DNA of 64,000 nucleotides, taken from NCBI RefSeq assembly GCF_001942335.1, contig NZ_MKKH01000005.1, forward strand, positions 29,480 through 93,479, in the 5' to 3' direction. Shown here piece after piece: positions 18,294 to 27,789 of this stretch (within the stretch, counting starts at the first letter, position 1; each line of letters begins with the position of its first letter). The position numbers and the translations under genes are program-made. The notes under the pieces were generated by a model that was not told the origin of the DNA, made no database searches, and worked only from the letters and a program-made list of their open reading frames with translations. Source of the DNA: Cellulosimicrobium sp. CUA-896. Lineage in GTDB: Bacteria; Actinomycetota; Actinomycetes; Actinomycetales; Cellulomonadaceae.

Positions 18294-20018
18294 GTGCCCG
18301 GCCCCCTGACACCCGACTTCTCGCCCTGGACGTTCGACGACTCCGCCTCGCCCGAGCAGCGCGAGGCGAACGACGAGCGCGTCGCCGCCCTGCGCGCCGA
18401 CGGCCACGCGGTCGGGGAGGGGTGCGTCGTCTCGGCGCTCGCGGAGGTCGACGCCGACACCTTCGCGCTCGGCGACCGCAGCTACGTCGCCGCCCACGCG
18501 CACGTCACGGACGACGTCGAGATCGGCGCCGACTGCTCGGTCAACGTCGCCGCCGCCGTGCGCGGGCGCGTGACCATCGGCGACGGCGTGCGCATCGGCA
18601 GCCGCACGAGCATCCTCGGGTTCGACCACGCGTTCGACCGCGTCGACGTCCCCGTCCACCGCCAGGGCCTCACCTCGCGCGGCATCACGATCGGCGACGA
18701 CGTGTGGATCGGCGCCCACGTCGTCGTGCTCGACGGCGTCACCGTCGGCTCGCACGCCGTGATCGGGGCGGGCGCCGTCGTCACGCGCGACGTCCCGGCG
18801 TACGCGGTCGCCGTCGGCAACCCGGCGCGTGTCGTCCGCGACCGCCGCACCGGCGAGCGCCCGGCGTCGCGCGAGGTCCCGCGGCGACCGGACCCGGACG
18901 CCGACCGCGCCCGTCGGCTCGAGCGGTTCGCCGCGGACGTCGTCGCCGCGATCCCCGGGCTCGTCGAGCGCGCGTCCGACGGCGAGCGGTACCGCGACGC
19001 CCCCGGCGCCCCGCCGACCGTCCGCGCGCACTGCGACGCCGTCGAGCTCGCGGCGCTCGCGGGCGGCGTGCCCGCCTGCCTGTCGCGCGACGAGCACGTC
19101 GCACGCCTCGCGGGCCTGGTCGGTCCGACGGGACTCGCCCCGGAGCTCGGTGCGGCGCCGGCCGAGCCCGTCGGCGCGACGTCCGGTGACGCGCGGCGCC
19201 CGGTGCCCGACGACGCGTGGCCGGCCGACCCGGAGGGGTACCACGTGCTGTGCGTCGGGTACGCGCTGGACCTGCTCGGCGCGGCGCTGCCCGCCGTGCC
19301 GGGTGTCGGCGCGGCGGCGGGCGAGGTCGCCGCCCGGCTCGCCGCGCTGCCGTGGCGCACGAACGCGTGGGGTGCCGGGGCGACGGTCGACACCGTCGGG
19401 ACGGCGCTCACGTGGGCGCGCGAGGCCGCCACCCCCGTGCCCGAGGGCGCGCGCGAGGCGCTCGTCGGCTGGCTCGTCGAGCACCGCGACCCCGTGACCG
19501 GGCTGTGGGGCGCGCCGCACGCGGGCGACGGGTGGCGCGAGCCGGTGAACGGCACGTACCGCCTCGTCCGCGGCACGTTCGCGCAGTGGGGCACGCCGCT
19601 CGGCCTCGGGCGCGAGCTCACCGACACGGTGCTGCGGCACGCCGCCTCGGGCGTGCTCGACGACGCCCGCGTCACGGCGTGCGACGCGCTCGACGTCGTC
19701 CACCTGCTGCGCTGGGCGCGCCGCTGCGGGGCCGAGGGCTACCGCACCGACGACGTGACCGACGTCGCGCGGACCGTCCTCGACGGCGTCCTCGACCGCT
19801 GGACCCCCGACGGGCTGGCGTTCGCCCCGGCGGGCCCGCGGACGTCGCCGGGCGGCACGGCCTCGCGCGTCCCGGAGGGCGTGCCGAGCCTCCAGGGCAC
19901 CGAGATGTGGCTCGCCACCGCCTGGTACGCCGCGGACCTCCTCGGCCGCGCCGGTGCGCTCGGCTGGACCCCGCGGGGGATCCACGCCCCGGACCCGCGC
20001 CCGGCGCCGGTCGGCTGA
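18294..20018 (+). CDS. Hexapeptide acyltransferase fused to a large C-terminal helical domain
   Basis: About 574 residues; GTG at 18294 (an in-frame GTG at 18285 is also possible; no clear Shine-Dalgarno). Residues about 40-190 form a left-handed beta-helix with [LIV]-G-x-x-x-x repeats and VTIGDGVRIGSRTSILGFDH, then RGITIGDDVWIGAHVVVLDGVTVGSHAVIGAGAVVTRDVP and VGNPARVVRDRR, the signature of trimeric O-acyltransferases. The remaining about 370 residues are Ala/Trp-rich, helical, with repeated segments such as GVPACLSRDEHV, LPWRTNAWGAGATVDTVGTAL, TGLWGAPHAGDGWREPVNGTYRLVRGTF, which resembles an alpha/alpha barrel (terpenoid-cyclase or six-hairpin-glycosidase type). The acyl acceptor is unknown. 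Confidence 0.8.
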   Translation: MPGPLTPDFSPWTFDDSASPEQREANDERVAALRADGHAVGEGCVVSALAEVDADTFALGDRSYVAAHAHVTDDVEIGADCSVNVAAAVRGRVTIGDGVRIGSRTSILGFDHAFDRVDVPVHRQGLTSRGITIGDDVWIGAHVVVLDGVTVGSHAVIGAGAVVTRDVPAYAVAVGNPARVVRDRRTGERPASREVPRRPDPDADRARRLERFAADVVAAIPGLVERASDGERYRDAPGAPPTVRAHCDAVELAALAGGVPACLSRDEHVARLAGLVGPTGLAPELGAAPAEPVGATSGDARRPVPDDAWPADPEGYHVLCVGYALDLLGAALPAVPGVGAAAGEVAARLAALPWRTNAWGAGATVDTVGTALTWAREAATPVPEGAREALVGWLVEHRDPVTGLWGAPHAGDGWREPVNGTYRLVRGTFAQWGTPLGLGRELTDTVLRHAASGVLDDARVTACDALDVVHLLRWARRCGAEGYRTDDVTDVARTVLDGVLDRWTPDGLAFAPAGPRTSPGGTASRVPEGVPSLQGTEMWLATAWYAADLLGRAGALGWTPRGIHAPDPRPAPVG

Positions 20019-20121
20019 CGCCCGGCCCGTCCACCGGGTCCTCGGGCGGGCGTCGACTGGCGGCGCCCGCGCGGACGCGCGACGGTGGAGCCTGACCGGC
20101 CCCCGAGCGAGAGGACACCCC

Positions 20122-20780
20122 ATGAAGGTCGCCGTCATCGGAGCGCACGGGAAGGTCGCGCGCCTGCTCCTGCCCGTCCTCGTCGACCGGGACGTCGAGG
20201 TGCGCGGCCTCGTCCGCAAGGACGAGCAGGAGCCGTTCGTCCGCGAGGTCGGCGGCGAGCCCGTGCTGCTCGACGTCGAGCACGCGTCGACCGAGGAGAT
20301 CACCGAGGCGCTGCGGGGCGCCGACGCGTCGTGTGGGCGGCCGGCGCGGGCGGCGGGAACCCGGACCGCACCTACGCCGTCGACCGCGACGCCGCGATCC
20401 GCTCGATGGACGCCGCCCGGGCGGCGGGCGTGGACCGGTACGTCATGGTGTCGTGGATCGGGTCGGTGCCCGACCACGGGATCCCCGAGGACGCCGCATT
20501 CTTCCCGTACGCCGACGCCAAGCTCGCCGCCGACGACCACCTGCGCGCCACCGACCTGGCGTGGACGATCCTCGGCCCGGGCACCCTGACCGACGACGAC
20601 CCGACCGGCGCGATCACCGTGCTCGGCGAGCAGGACGACATGCCCACGGGGGAGGCGTCGCGCGTGTCGCGGGCCGACGTCGCGATGGTCGCGGCCGAGG
20701 TGCTGCGCACGCCGGGCACCGCCGGGCGGTTCCTGCGCTTCACCGCCGGGGACACCCCGGTCCTCGACGCGCTGCGCTGA
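20122..20780 (+). CDS. NAD(P)H-binding Rossmann protein, NmrA/YwnB-like (frameshifted)
   Basis: ATG at 20122 with GAGAGGA upstream. MKVAVIGAHGKVARLLLPVL is a dinucleotide-binding GxxGxxG-type loop of the atypical SDR class; VDRYVMVSWIGSVPDHGI, YADAKLAADDHLRATDLAWTILGPGTLTDD and SRADVAMVAAEVL follow the usual order of SDR_a5-type proteins. A shift near 20327 (one G restored gives GADAVVWAAGAGGG). About 219 residues. Function probably redox sensing or quinone/flavin reduction; unproven. Confidence 0.85.
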
Positions 20781-20801
20781 GCGGGACGCACCGTCCGCGC
20801 A

Positions 20802-20872
20802 CCGTCCGCGCGCGGCGCGCCGGCGCACCGCGCGCGGACGGCGGCCGGGCCCGCACGGGTGCCCGGCCGCCG
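20802..20872. terminator. Two overlapping hairpins between convergent genes
   Basis: Perfect 14-bp stem 20802-20815 with 20828-20841, and perfect 12-bp stem 20839-20850 with 20861-20872. An 11-bp direct repeat (GCACCGTCCGC, 20788 and 20799) precedes them. They separate the plus-strand Rossmann gene from the minus-strand peptidase. Confidence 0.65.
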
Positions 20873-20886
20873 TCGTGCGCGACGCG

Positions 20887-22670
20887 TCAGCCGCAGGCGA
20901 TGCCCTCGTACGGCACCTCGTACGCGTGGTACCGCGGGTCGCCGTCGTTCCAGGTGTAGCCCCGCACCGTCACGGTGCCCGCCTCGATCGACGCCGCGCG
21001 CGACGAGAACGACTGGTAGGCGGCGCGGCCCGGCGTGACGCCCGCGAACTTCTGCTCGCCGAACGGCGTGATGATCCGGACGTCGGTCCGGACCGTCTCG
21101 TCGTTCGTCGCCCGCACCGCGACGTAGGCCGTGCCCCCGAGGCAGCGCGCCTGCGCCGTGAGGTCGGCGAGCTCGGGGTTGGCCACGCCGTTCACGGCGA
21201 GCGTGTCGTCCGCGAGGGACGCGACCGCGTGCCCGATCGCGCGCGACATGATGTCGAGCGCCGTCGGGTCGACGTTGTCGATCGTGTCCTGCGGCGAGTG
21301 GTAGTTCGGGTCGTAGTAGATGCCCTCCGTGCCCCCGAAGAGCGCGACCTCCTCCGCGGTCTTCGAGCCGTCCGCCCCCGTGAACAGGCCGGACGCGGGA
21401 CGCCGTTCTCGATGAACGCCTGGTAGTCCGAGCGCCCCGAGAACTCCGTGTCGACCCACGGCTGGCCGATCTGGTCGAAGTAGTCGGTGAAGACGTCCTC
21501 GGTCTCGGGCGAGCCGGGCGGGACCTCGACCGGCGCCTCGTACGTCGACTCGTCCGCGTCGTAGACGCCGATGATGTAGTTCGGCGAGCCGACCATGTCG
21601 AAGTTCAGGTACGTGGCGATGTCCTCGAGCGCCTCCGGGTCGTTCGCGACGAGGTCGTCGACGTAGTGCGTCGAGCCGACCAGCCCGACCTCCTCGGCAC
21701 CCCACCACGCGAAGCGCACCGCGTTGTCGGGCCAGCCGTCGTCCTCGGCGGCGGCGGCGAGCTGCACGGCGACCTCCAGGATCGCCATCGACCCCGAGCC
21801 GTTGTCGTTGATGCCCGGTCCGTCCTCGACGCTGTCGAGGTGCGCGCCGGCCATGACGAGGTTGTTCTCGCGGCCGCCCGGCGTCTGCGCGAGGACGTTG
21901 AACGTCTCGAACTCCTCGACGTGCGACTGGTAGTCGTACGTCGCCTCGGGGAACGCGCCGGCCTCGAGCGCGGCGAGGATCTCCTGTCCGGCGGCCTGCG
22001 AGATGCCGACGGTGGGCACCCACGCGTCGTTCTCCGCACCGAGCGTCGGGTTCAGCGGCTCGTCGACGTTGTTGTACAGGATCACCGCTGCGGCGCCCGC
22101 GTCGGCCGCCACCTGCACCTTCTGCGCGAAGGCGCACGACCCGCGGCTGACGAGGGCGACGGCCCCGGTCACGACGACGCCGCTCCAGTCCTCGGCGAGG
22201 CAGCCGTGGCGCAGCTCGTCCACGGGCTGCACGAGCGGGCCGGTGGCGCCCTCGTCCGGCGTCGCCGGGGAGAACGCGGCGGGGTACAGCGGGCCGGGCA
22301 CCTCGACGCCGGCCGCGGTGAGCGAGAGGTCGTCCACGACGACGTCCTCGAACGTGAAGTACTGGCGCTCCGGGTCGTACCCGGCGTCGGTGAGCACCTG
22401 CTCGACGTACGCGGCGCTCGCCTCGTACCCCGGGGTCTCGAGAGCGCGGTTGCCGCCGTTCGCGTCGGCGATCGCCTGGAGCTCGGTCAGGCGGTCCAGG
22501 ACCGCGTCGCCGGTGACGAGGTCCTCCAGGGGCAGGGGGTCGGCGGCGGCGCGGACGGCACCGGGGGCGGTGCCGACCGGGCCGGGGGCGGCGCTCACGG
22601 GCGCGGCGGTCATCACGGCGAGCACGAGGCTCGCGGCGGCTGCAGACGGGACGAACGTTCCTGGTCTCAC
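20887..22670 (-). CDS. Secreted M28 family zinc aminopeptidase with PA domain and shared C-terminal domain (frameshifted)
   Basis: GTG start at 22670 behind GAGGAGG; an ATG six bases upstream is out of frame. Signal peptide to about VSAAPG. A PA insert (GVVVTGAVALVSRGSCAFAQKVQVAADAGAAAVILYNN) precedes the M28 core: GAHLDSVEDGPGINDNGSG (zinc His and bridging Asp), FAWWGAEEVGLVGS (catalytic Glu and zinc Glu), NFDMVG (zinc Asp), YHSPQDT (zinc His). Releases N-terminal residues from peptides outside the cell. A shift near 21398 (one G restored gives ENGVPASGLFTG). The last about 90 residues (RCLGGTAYVAVRATN ... EGIACG) match the C-terminus of the phosphoesterase at 6906. Confidence 0.9.
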
Positions 22671-22732
22671 GCATCCTCCTCGGCAGTGGCCCCCGCCGGC
22701 CGTCCCCGGTCGTGCCGAGGGTCGACCGAGTC

Positions 22733-22783
22733 GCACACGAGACGCGACGCTGCGAGGACTCGTGTGCTTGGAGCGTAAGCGCT
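22733..22783. promoter_or_regulatory. Inverted repeat and AAGCGCT site in the peptidase leader
   Basis: GCACACGAG (22733-22741) and CTCGTGTGC (22759-22767) form a perfect 9-bp inverted repeat with a 17-nt gap, 63-97 bases upstream of the peptidase start. AAGCGCT at 22777-22783 resembles AGCGCTT at 6826-6832 upstream of the phosphoesterase that shares the C-terminal domain. Function unproven. Confidence 0.3.
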
Positions 22784-22853
22784 GGAGGGCGCCGAGAGAA
22801 GGGGCCGCGGTGACGGGGAGCTCACCGGGCACGCGCCGTCAACGGCGGCGCGG

Positions 22854-22904
22854 GATCAGCGGCAGTGCTGGATCAACGGCAGTGCTCGATCAACGGCACT
22901 GCCG
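22854..22904. repeat. 17-bp tandem repeat, three copies, spanning a stop codon
   Basis: GATCA[G/A]CGGCAGTGCT[G/C] at 22854 and 22871, and a diverged third copy at 22888. The third copy contains the TGA (complement of 22890-22892) of the minus-strand lipoprotein gene, so the array extends from its last codons into the 3' region. Confidence 0.75.
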
Positions 22905-23423
22905 GGCGTTCGGCGCCGCCGCGAGCACGACCGGGGTCGACGCGCGGGCGAAGTCGCCCGCAGCCGGTTCGTGCGAGCACACCGTCCAGCCGTTCGCGGC
23001 GCCGCGCACCTCGCCGCCGCGCCGCGCGTCGACGACGGTCACCGTCTGCGCGCCCTCGCGCTCGAGCGCCCGCCGGGCCTGCTTGAGCGAGGTCTCGACG
23101 AGGTGCGGCATCGAGTAGCCGGGCTCGATCGTGACGCTCACCTCGACGCCGTCGGACGACCCGGGCTCGCCGGGCCCGGCGGTCGGCCCGTCGGTGGGGC
23201 CGGGCGTGGGCTCGTCGGTGGGCTCGTCGGTGGGGTCCTCGGTCGGATCCGTCGTCGGCCCGCCGGTGGGGTCATCCGTCGGCCCGCCGGTGCCCGGGTC
23301 CGTCGGGCTCGCCGTCGGACCGCCCGGCCCACCGGGGAACCCGGGCGCCTTGCACGCCCCGAGGAGGGCGACGGCGACGACCACCATCATCACGACCGCG
23401 CCCCTGCGCGCCACGACCCGCAT
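22890..23423 (-). CDS. Lipoprotein with Pro/Thr/Asp-rich linker and PASTA-like domain
   Basis: 177 residues from the ATG at 23423. Signal peptide VVMMVVVAVALLGAC ends in a lipobox (LGAC), so it is a membrane-anchored lipoprotein. Residues about 30-90 are a P-T-D/G repeat linker (PTDDPTGGPTTDPTEDPTDE). The C-terminal about 85 residues (YSMPHLVETSLKQARRALEREGAQTVTVVDARR ... GWTVCSHEPAAG) follow the PASTA pattern: small beta sheet, one helix, V-x-x-Q-x-P-like end. PASTA domains bind peptidoglycan or beta-lactams in kinases and PBPs; here it is alone. The gene ends inside a tandem repeat. Confidence 0.75.
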   Translation of the reverse strand: MRVVARRGAVVMMVVVAVALLGACKAPGFPGGPGGPTASPTDPGTGGPTDDPTGGPTTDPTEDPTDEPTDEPTPGPTDGPTAGPGEPGSSDGVEVSVTIEPGYSMPHLVETSLKQARRALEREGAQTVTVVDARRGGEVRGAANGWTVCSHEPAAGDFARASTPVVLAAAPNARQCR

Positions 23424-23490
23424 GCTGCCCCCTGCCTGCGGCGTCACCCCCTGCGACGCCCCTGCCCGTACGAGGATACGGGACCTCTCG

Positions 23491-24803
23491 TCAAGCGGAC
23501 CCGCCGGTGCCGGGTGATCTCGTCGCGCCCCGGCGCTTCGGGGGGCGGACCGTCGGCACGTCCCCGACGATCGGGATGGGCCGGCGGTGGAACGGGAAGC
23601 CGTACCGCGTGACGAGCCCGGCGAGCGTCGTGAGGCGGTTGCGCGGCCCGATGAGCCCCATGATGTGGACGAACAGCCAGGCCAGCCACGCGACGCCGCG
23701 CGTGAGCCGGATCTTGCCCACGACCTCGGCGATCGCCGCCCGCCGGCCGATGACGGCCATCGTGCCCTTGTCGAAGTAGTGCAGCGGCTCGGTGGGACGG
23801 CCGTCGACGAGCGCGCGGATGTTGCGCGCCACCTGCTTGCCGGACTGGATCGCGGGCTGCGCGAGCTGGGGGAGCCCGGCGGGGGAGATCGCGATGTCCC
23901 CCGCGGCGAACATCCCGGGAAGGCCCTCGACCTGGAGATCGTCGCCGACGACCACCCGTCCCCCGGTCCCGCGCGGCAGGCCCCAGTCGTCGACCTCCTC
24001 GTGCGGGTGCACGCCCGCGGACCAGACCGTGAGGTCGGAGCGGATGCGGGTGCCGTCGGTGAGGACGACCGCGTCGGGCAGGACCTCGGCGACGCCGGCC
24101 CCGAGGTGCAGCCCGACGTGGCGGTGTCGCAGCTCGTCGGCGGCGTACTTCCGCAGCTTCGGGTGGAACGCCTTGAGCACCTCGGCGCCGCGCTGGACGA
24201 TCTTGACCTCGAACGCGTCGCCGTGGATCTCCGGGTACGCCGGCCGCAGCCCCGCGGTGCGCAGCTCGGCCAGGGCCCCGGCGACCTCGACGCCGGTCGC
24301 GCCGCCGCCCACGACGACGACCCGCAGCCCGTCGTCCGTGCCCGGCGTCGCCGCCGCCTTCTCGAGACGGATGAACAGCGTGTCGCGGATCCGCATCGCC
24401 TGGGACCGCGAGTACATGGGGAAGGAGTGCTCCTTCGCGCCGGGCGTGCCGAAGAAGTTCGTCGTCACGCCGTTGGCGAGCACGAGGTAGTCGTAGTCGA
24501 CCCACTCGTCGTTGAGCAGGCGGATCCGGTGGTTGTCGTGGTCGACGCCGACGAGGTGCTCGTGCACGACCCGCACGTTCTTCTGCTTGAGGCGCAGGCC
24601 CCGCAGGAAATACGTCACGTCGCCGGGGTTCAGGCCCCCCGTCGCGACCTGGTACAGCAGCGGCTGGAACGTGTTGTAGACGCGGCGGTCGACGAGCGTC
24701 ACGCGCACCGGCGCGGAGGCGAGCTCCTTGACGACCTCGAGCCCGGCGAACCCGGCGCCGACCACGACGACGTGGGCAGGTCGGTCGGGGCTTTCGGCGG
24801 CAC
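23491..24803 (-). CDS. ndh: Type II NADH dehydrogenase (NDH-2), frameshift near N-terminus
   Basis: Single-subunit, non-proton-pumping NADH:quinone oxidoreductase on the inner face of the membrane. VVVVGAGFAGLEVVKELA is the FAD-binding GxGxxG, RVVVVGGGATGVEVAGALAEL the NADH-binding one, and GMFAAGDIAISPAGLPQLAQPAIQSGKQVARNI the conserved FAD/quinone segment. WLAWLFVHIMGLIGPRNRL near the C-terminus is the membrane-binding helix region. The GTG at 24803, six bases after GAGGAG, is the best start; a one-base shift near 24768 (CCC for CCCC) leads from VPPKAPTDLP into HVVVVGAG. About 437 residues, as expected. Confidence 0.9.
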
Positions 24804-24957
24804 GGGCGACTCCTCGGTCGGGCGGGGGACGGGTGGCAGGTCCGACGACGTCCGCTCGCCGACGGCGGGGACGTCGCCGGCGACGTCCGCCAGGTTACGG
24901 CGGCGGCGAGGACCGGGCGAACGGGCGCGCCCGTCCGCCGGCCGGCCGGAGGCGGGC

Positions 24958-26747
24958 TCAGCCGCCGTGGTGCTCGACGTCGTCGCGGCCGACGAGGTCG
25001 TCGCGCACGACGCGGCGCAGGACCTTGCCGATCTGCGAGCGCGGCAGCTCGGGCACGACGGCGAGCGCGCGCGGCAGCGCGTACCGCGCGAGGCGGCGCT
25101 CGCCCCACGCGCGGACCGCGGCGAGGTCGACGCGCGGGGGCGCGGGGGCGTCGTCGGGCTCGTCGAGGACGACGACGGCGGCGACGCGCTCGTCCGACCC
25201 GGAGCCGGGAAGGCCGACGACCGCCACGTCCCGCACGCCCGGCATCTGCCGCAGGTGGTCCTCGACCTGCGAGGGGTACACCTTGAACCCGCCCGTGACG
25301 ATCATCTCCTTGATGCGGTCGACGAGCGTGACGAGTCCCGCGTCCGGCCCCTCGACGGGGACGCGCACGACGTCGCCCGTGCGCAGCCAGCCGTCGTCGA
25401 GGAGCTGGTGCGCCGTCTCCTCCGGGCGCCCCCAGTACTCCTGGAACACCTGCGGCCCCCGCACCAGGAGCTCGCCGCGCACGGTGCCGTCGTCGGCCGG
25501 CTCGGCGTCGCGGACCTCCCCGGCGTCGAGCGCGTCCGGGTCGACGACGCGGACGTCCGTGCCCGGGAACGGCAGCCCCAGCGTGCCGGGCCGGCGGTCG
25601 TCGGAGACCGGGTTGCCGAGCGCGATCGGCGACGTCTCCGTCATGCCGTACCCCTCGATGAGCAGCCCGCCCGTGGCGTCCTCCCACCGGCGCGCCGTCT
25701 CGGCGGTGATCGGCATCGCGCCCGCGAAGGCGAGCCGGATCGAGGACAGGTCCCCGTCCCTCCCGGTCCCGCGCTCCTCGGCGGCGTCGACCACGCGGTC
25801 GAACATCGGCGCGACGCCCGGCAGGAACGTCGCCGGGCGGCGCGCCTGCGCGGCGACGACGGCCTGCGGGTCGAACCTCGGGAAGGCGACGAGGGTCGCG
25901 CCGATGCGCGCCGGCAGGGTGAGGCAGAACGTCAGCCCGAACGCGTGGAAGAACGGCAGCACGCCGTACACGGTCTCGCGCCCTCGGCGAAGGCGGCCCA
26001 CGCCTGGCCCTGGACGACGTTGGCGACGAGGTTGCGGTGCGTGAGCACCGCGCCCTTGGGCGTGCCGGTGGTACCGCCCGTGTACTGGATCAGGGCGACG
26101 TCGTCGGCGGTCGGCCGCGCGACGGCCGGGGGCAGCCGGCGCGCCCGGCGCACGAGGTCGTGCCAGTCGGGGACGTCCGCCGGGACGGGCCCCCGCAGCG
26201 CCTCGCGCTGGGCGCGCGCCCGCGCGACGGGCAGGTGCAGCGCGAGGCGCGACGTCCGGGGCAGGTCGCGCGCGATGTCGACCGCGACGACGGTGCGCAG
26301 CGCCGGCGCGCCGCCGTCGGGACCGCGCGCGGCGAGGACGGCGGGGACGGCCTTGGTCCACACGAGCGCGACGCTCGCGCCGGAGTCCGCGAGCTGGTGC
26401 GCGAGCTCGTCGGCGGAGTAGGTGGGGTTGTGCTCGACGACGACGGCGCCCAGGCGGAGCACGGCGTAGAACGCCACGACGTGCGCGGTGCCGTTCGGCA
26501 GCACGACCGCGACGCGGTCGCTGCGGCGCACGCCGAGGTCGTGCAGGGCGCCGGCGGCGCGCTCGACCTCCGCGACGAGGTGGGCGTAGGTGGTCGTCGC
26601 CCCGAAGAAGTCGACGGCGACGCGCTCGGGCCACCGCCCGGCGGCCGCGGTGAGGGCCGCGGTGACCGGCTCGTCGGGGATCTCCACGTCGGCCGGGACG
26701 CCCGGCGCGTAGCGGGCGACCCAGGGTCTCGAGGCGAGCGTGCTCAC
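24958..26747 (-). CDS. AMP-forming fatty acid-CoA ligase (frameshifted)
   Basis: Activates a carboxylic acid with ATP and CoA. Motifs: ALIQYTGGTTGTPKGAVLTH (P-loop/AMP-binding), then, after a shift near 25979 (one G restored gives FAEGAETVYGVLPFFHAFG), LIEGYGMTETSP, DGWLRTGDVV, VDRIKEMIVTGGFKVYPSQVED and IGKVLRR with the catalytic lysine. About 596 residues; close to long-chain acyl-CoA ligases of the FadD group. GTG start at 26747. A TetR-type palindrome sits 12-31 bases upstream, so it is probably regulated by a fatty-acid-responsive repressor encoded elsewhere. Confidence 0.92.
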
Positions 26748-26758
26748 GACGCCACCGT

Positions 26759-26778
26759 AACCTACGGTTGCGTAGGTT
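26759..26778. promoter_or_regulatory. TetR-type palindromic operator upstream of the acyl-CoA ligase
   Basis: AACCTACG (26759-26766), GTTG, CGTAGGTT (26771-26778): a perfect 8-bp inverted repeat with a 4-nt centre, 12 bases before the GTG at 26747. Size and symmetry are those of TetR-family operators that control fatty acid genes in actinobacteria. The regulator is not in the window. Confidence 0.6.
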
Positions 26779-26816
26779 TCATGCCCGCGGGGTGACGGTC
26801 GGGCGAGGTGCGGCCG

Positions 26817-27104
26817 TCAGGCCGGGTACCAGCGCGCGCCCCAGCGCCGGGTGACCCGGCGGTCCGACGTCGCGGCGTGGCCCCGCACGCCGTCCTCCAC
26901 CGCGCGCGCCACGACGTGCGCGGCCACGTCGTCGTCGGCGAGGAACCGGACGGTGATCCGCGCCTGCCCGCGGACCACGCCGACGTCGTACGCCTCGACG
27001 GTCGTCAGCGCCCGCGCCGCGTCGGCGGCTCCGGGCAGGACCGCCTCGGGGTCGGCGCCCGGGTGCAGCACGCCGACCGCGAGGCTCACGCGGTAGGACG
27101 GCAC
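26817..27104 (-). CDS. Small hypothetical protein, overlaps methyltransferase end
   Basis: 95 residues from the GTG at 27104, overlapping the end of the methyltransferase gene by 19 bases. VPSYRVSLAVGVLHPGADPEAVLPGAADAA, VEAYDVGVVRGQARITVRFLADDDVAAHVVARAVEDGV shows beta-alpha-beta-beta-alpha spacing, suggesting a ferredoxin-like fold. No family recognised. The overlap implies co-expression with the methyltransferase. Confidence 0.65.
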   Translation of the reverse strand: MPSYRVSLAVGVLHPGADPEAVLPGAADAARALTTVEAYDVGVVRGQARITVRFLADDDVAAHVVARAVEDGVRGHAATSDRRVTRRWGARWYPA

Positions 27105-27703
27105 AGCACGGCGACGAGGAAGTCGGACGTCGGGTCCCAGGGGCGCAGGTCCCACGTCGCGAGGGCGAGGTCGACACGCAGCCCGGCGGTGGCGACGTCG
27201 CCGAAGAACGCGTCCGCCGGGTAGCCGCGCCCGGCGCCGAAGCCCACGACCGCGCGTCCGCCCGGCGCGAGGTGCGCCGCGAACCGCCGCAGCACCTCGA
27301 CCTCCGTCCCCGGCGCGAGGAACGTCATGACGTTGCCCGCGCACACGATCGCGTCGAACGGCTCCGCGACCCCCTCGGCGGGCAGGTCGAGCTCTGCGAG
27401 GTCCCCGACGCGCCAGTCCGGTCCGGGGTGGTCGGCGCGCGCCGCCTCGACCAGCACCGGGTCGACGTCGACGCCGACGACCGTGTGCCCGCGCGCCGCG
27501 AGCTCCGCACCGACGCGGCCCGGGCCGCAGCCCGCGTCGAGCACGCGCGCGCGCCGGGGGAGCACGGCGTCGACGAACCGCGCCTCGCCCGCGAGGTCGG
27601 CCCCCTCGGCGGCCATGCGGCGGAAGCGCTCGACGTACCAGGCCGAGTGCGAGGGGTCGGCGGCGACCTTCTGCTCCCAGCGGGAGGGACGGGCGGAGCT
27701 CAT
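27086..27703 (-). CDS. Class I SAM-dependent methyltransferase
   Basis: 205 residues. VLDAGCGPGRVGAELAARGHTVVGVDVDPVLVEAARADHP holds motif I and the acidic end of strand 2; DWRVGDLAELDL and FDAIVCAGNVMTFLAP match the following motifs; the C-terminal VDLALATWDLRPWDPTSDFLVAVL ends the seven-stranded sheet. Methyl acceptor unknown. Start at the ATG 27703 in MSSARPSRWEQKVAADPSHSAWY. Confidence 0.9.
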   Translation of the reverse strand: MSSARPSRWEQKVAADPSHSAWYVERFRRMAAEGADLAGEARFVDAVLPRRARVLDAGCGPGRVGAELAARGHTVVGVDVDPVLVEAARADHPGPDWRVGDLAELDLPAEGVAEPFDAIVCAGNVMTFLAPGTEVEVLRRFAAHLAPGGRAVVGFGAGRGYPADAFFGDVATAGLRVDLALATWDLRPWDPTSDFLVAVLCRPTA

Positions 27704-27789
27704 GGTCCCCGAGGCTACCCGCGACGATCCCGTGCTCGACGGTGGGTGAACCCGTGTTCGTGAGGCCCGCGGGCTGCAACAATCCGAGG

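Noticed and set aside
22672..22674. ATG at 22674 as start of the M28 peptidase
   Set aside because: It is well placed after GAGGAGG but opens a different frame; the GTG at 22670 gives the signal peptide in the correct frame.
22854..22904. CRISPR-like array
   Set aside because: The 17-bp units are head to tail with no spacers and no cas genes are near.
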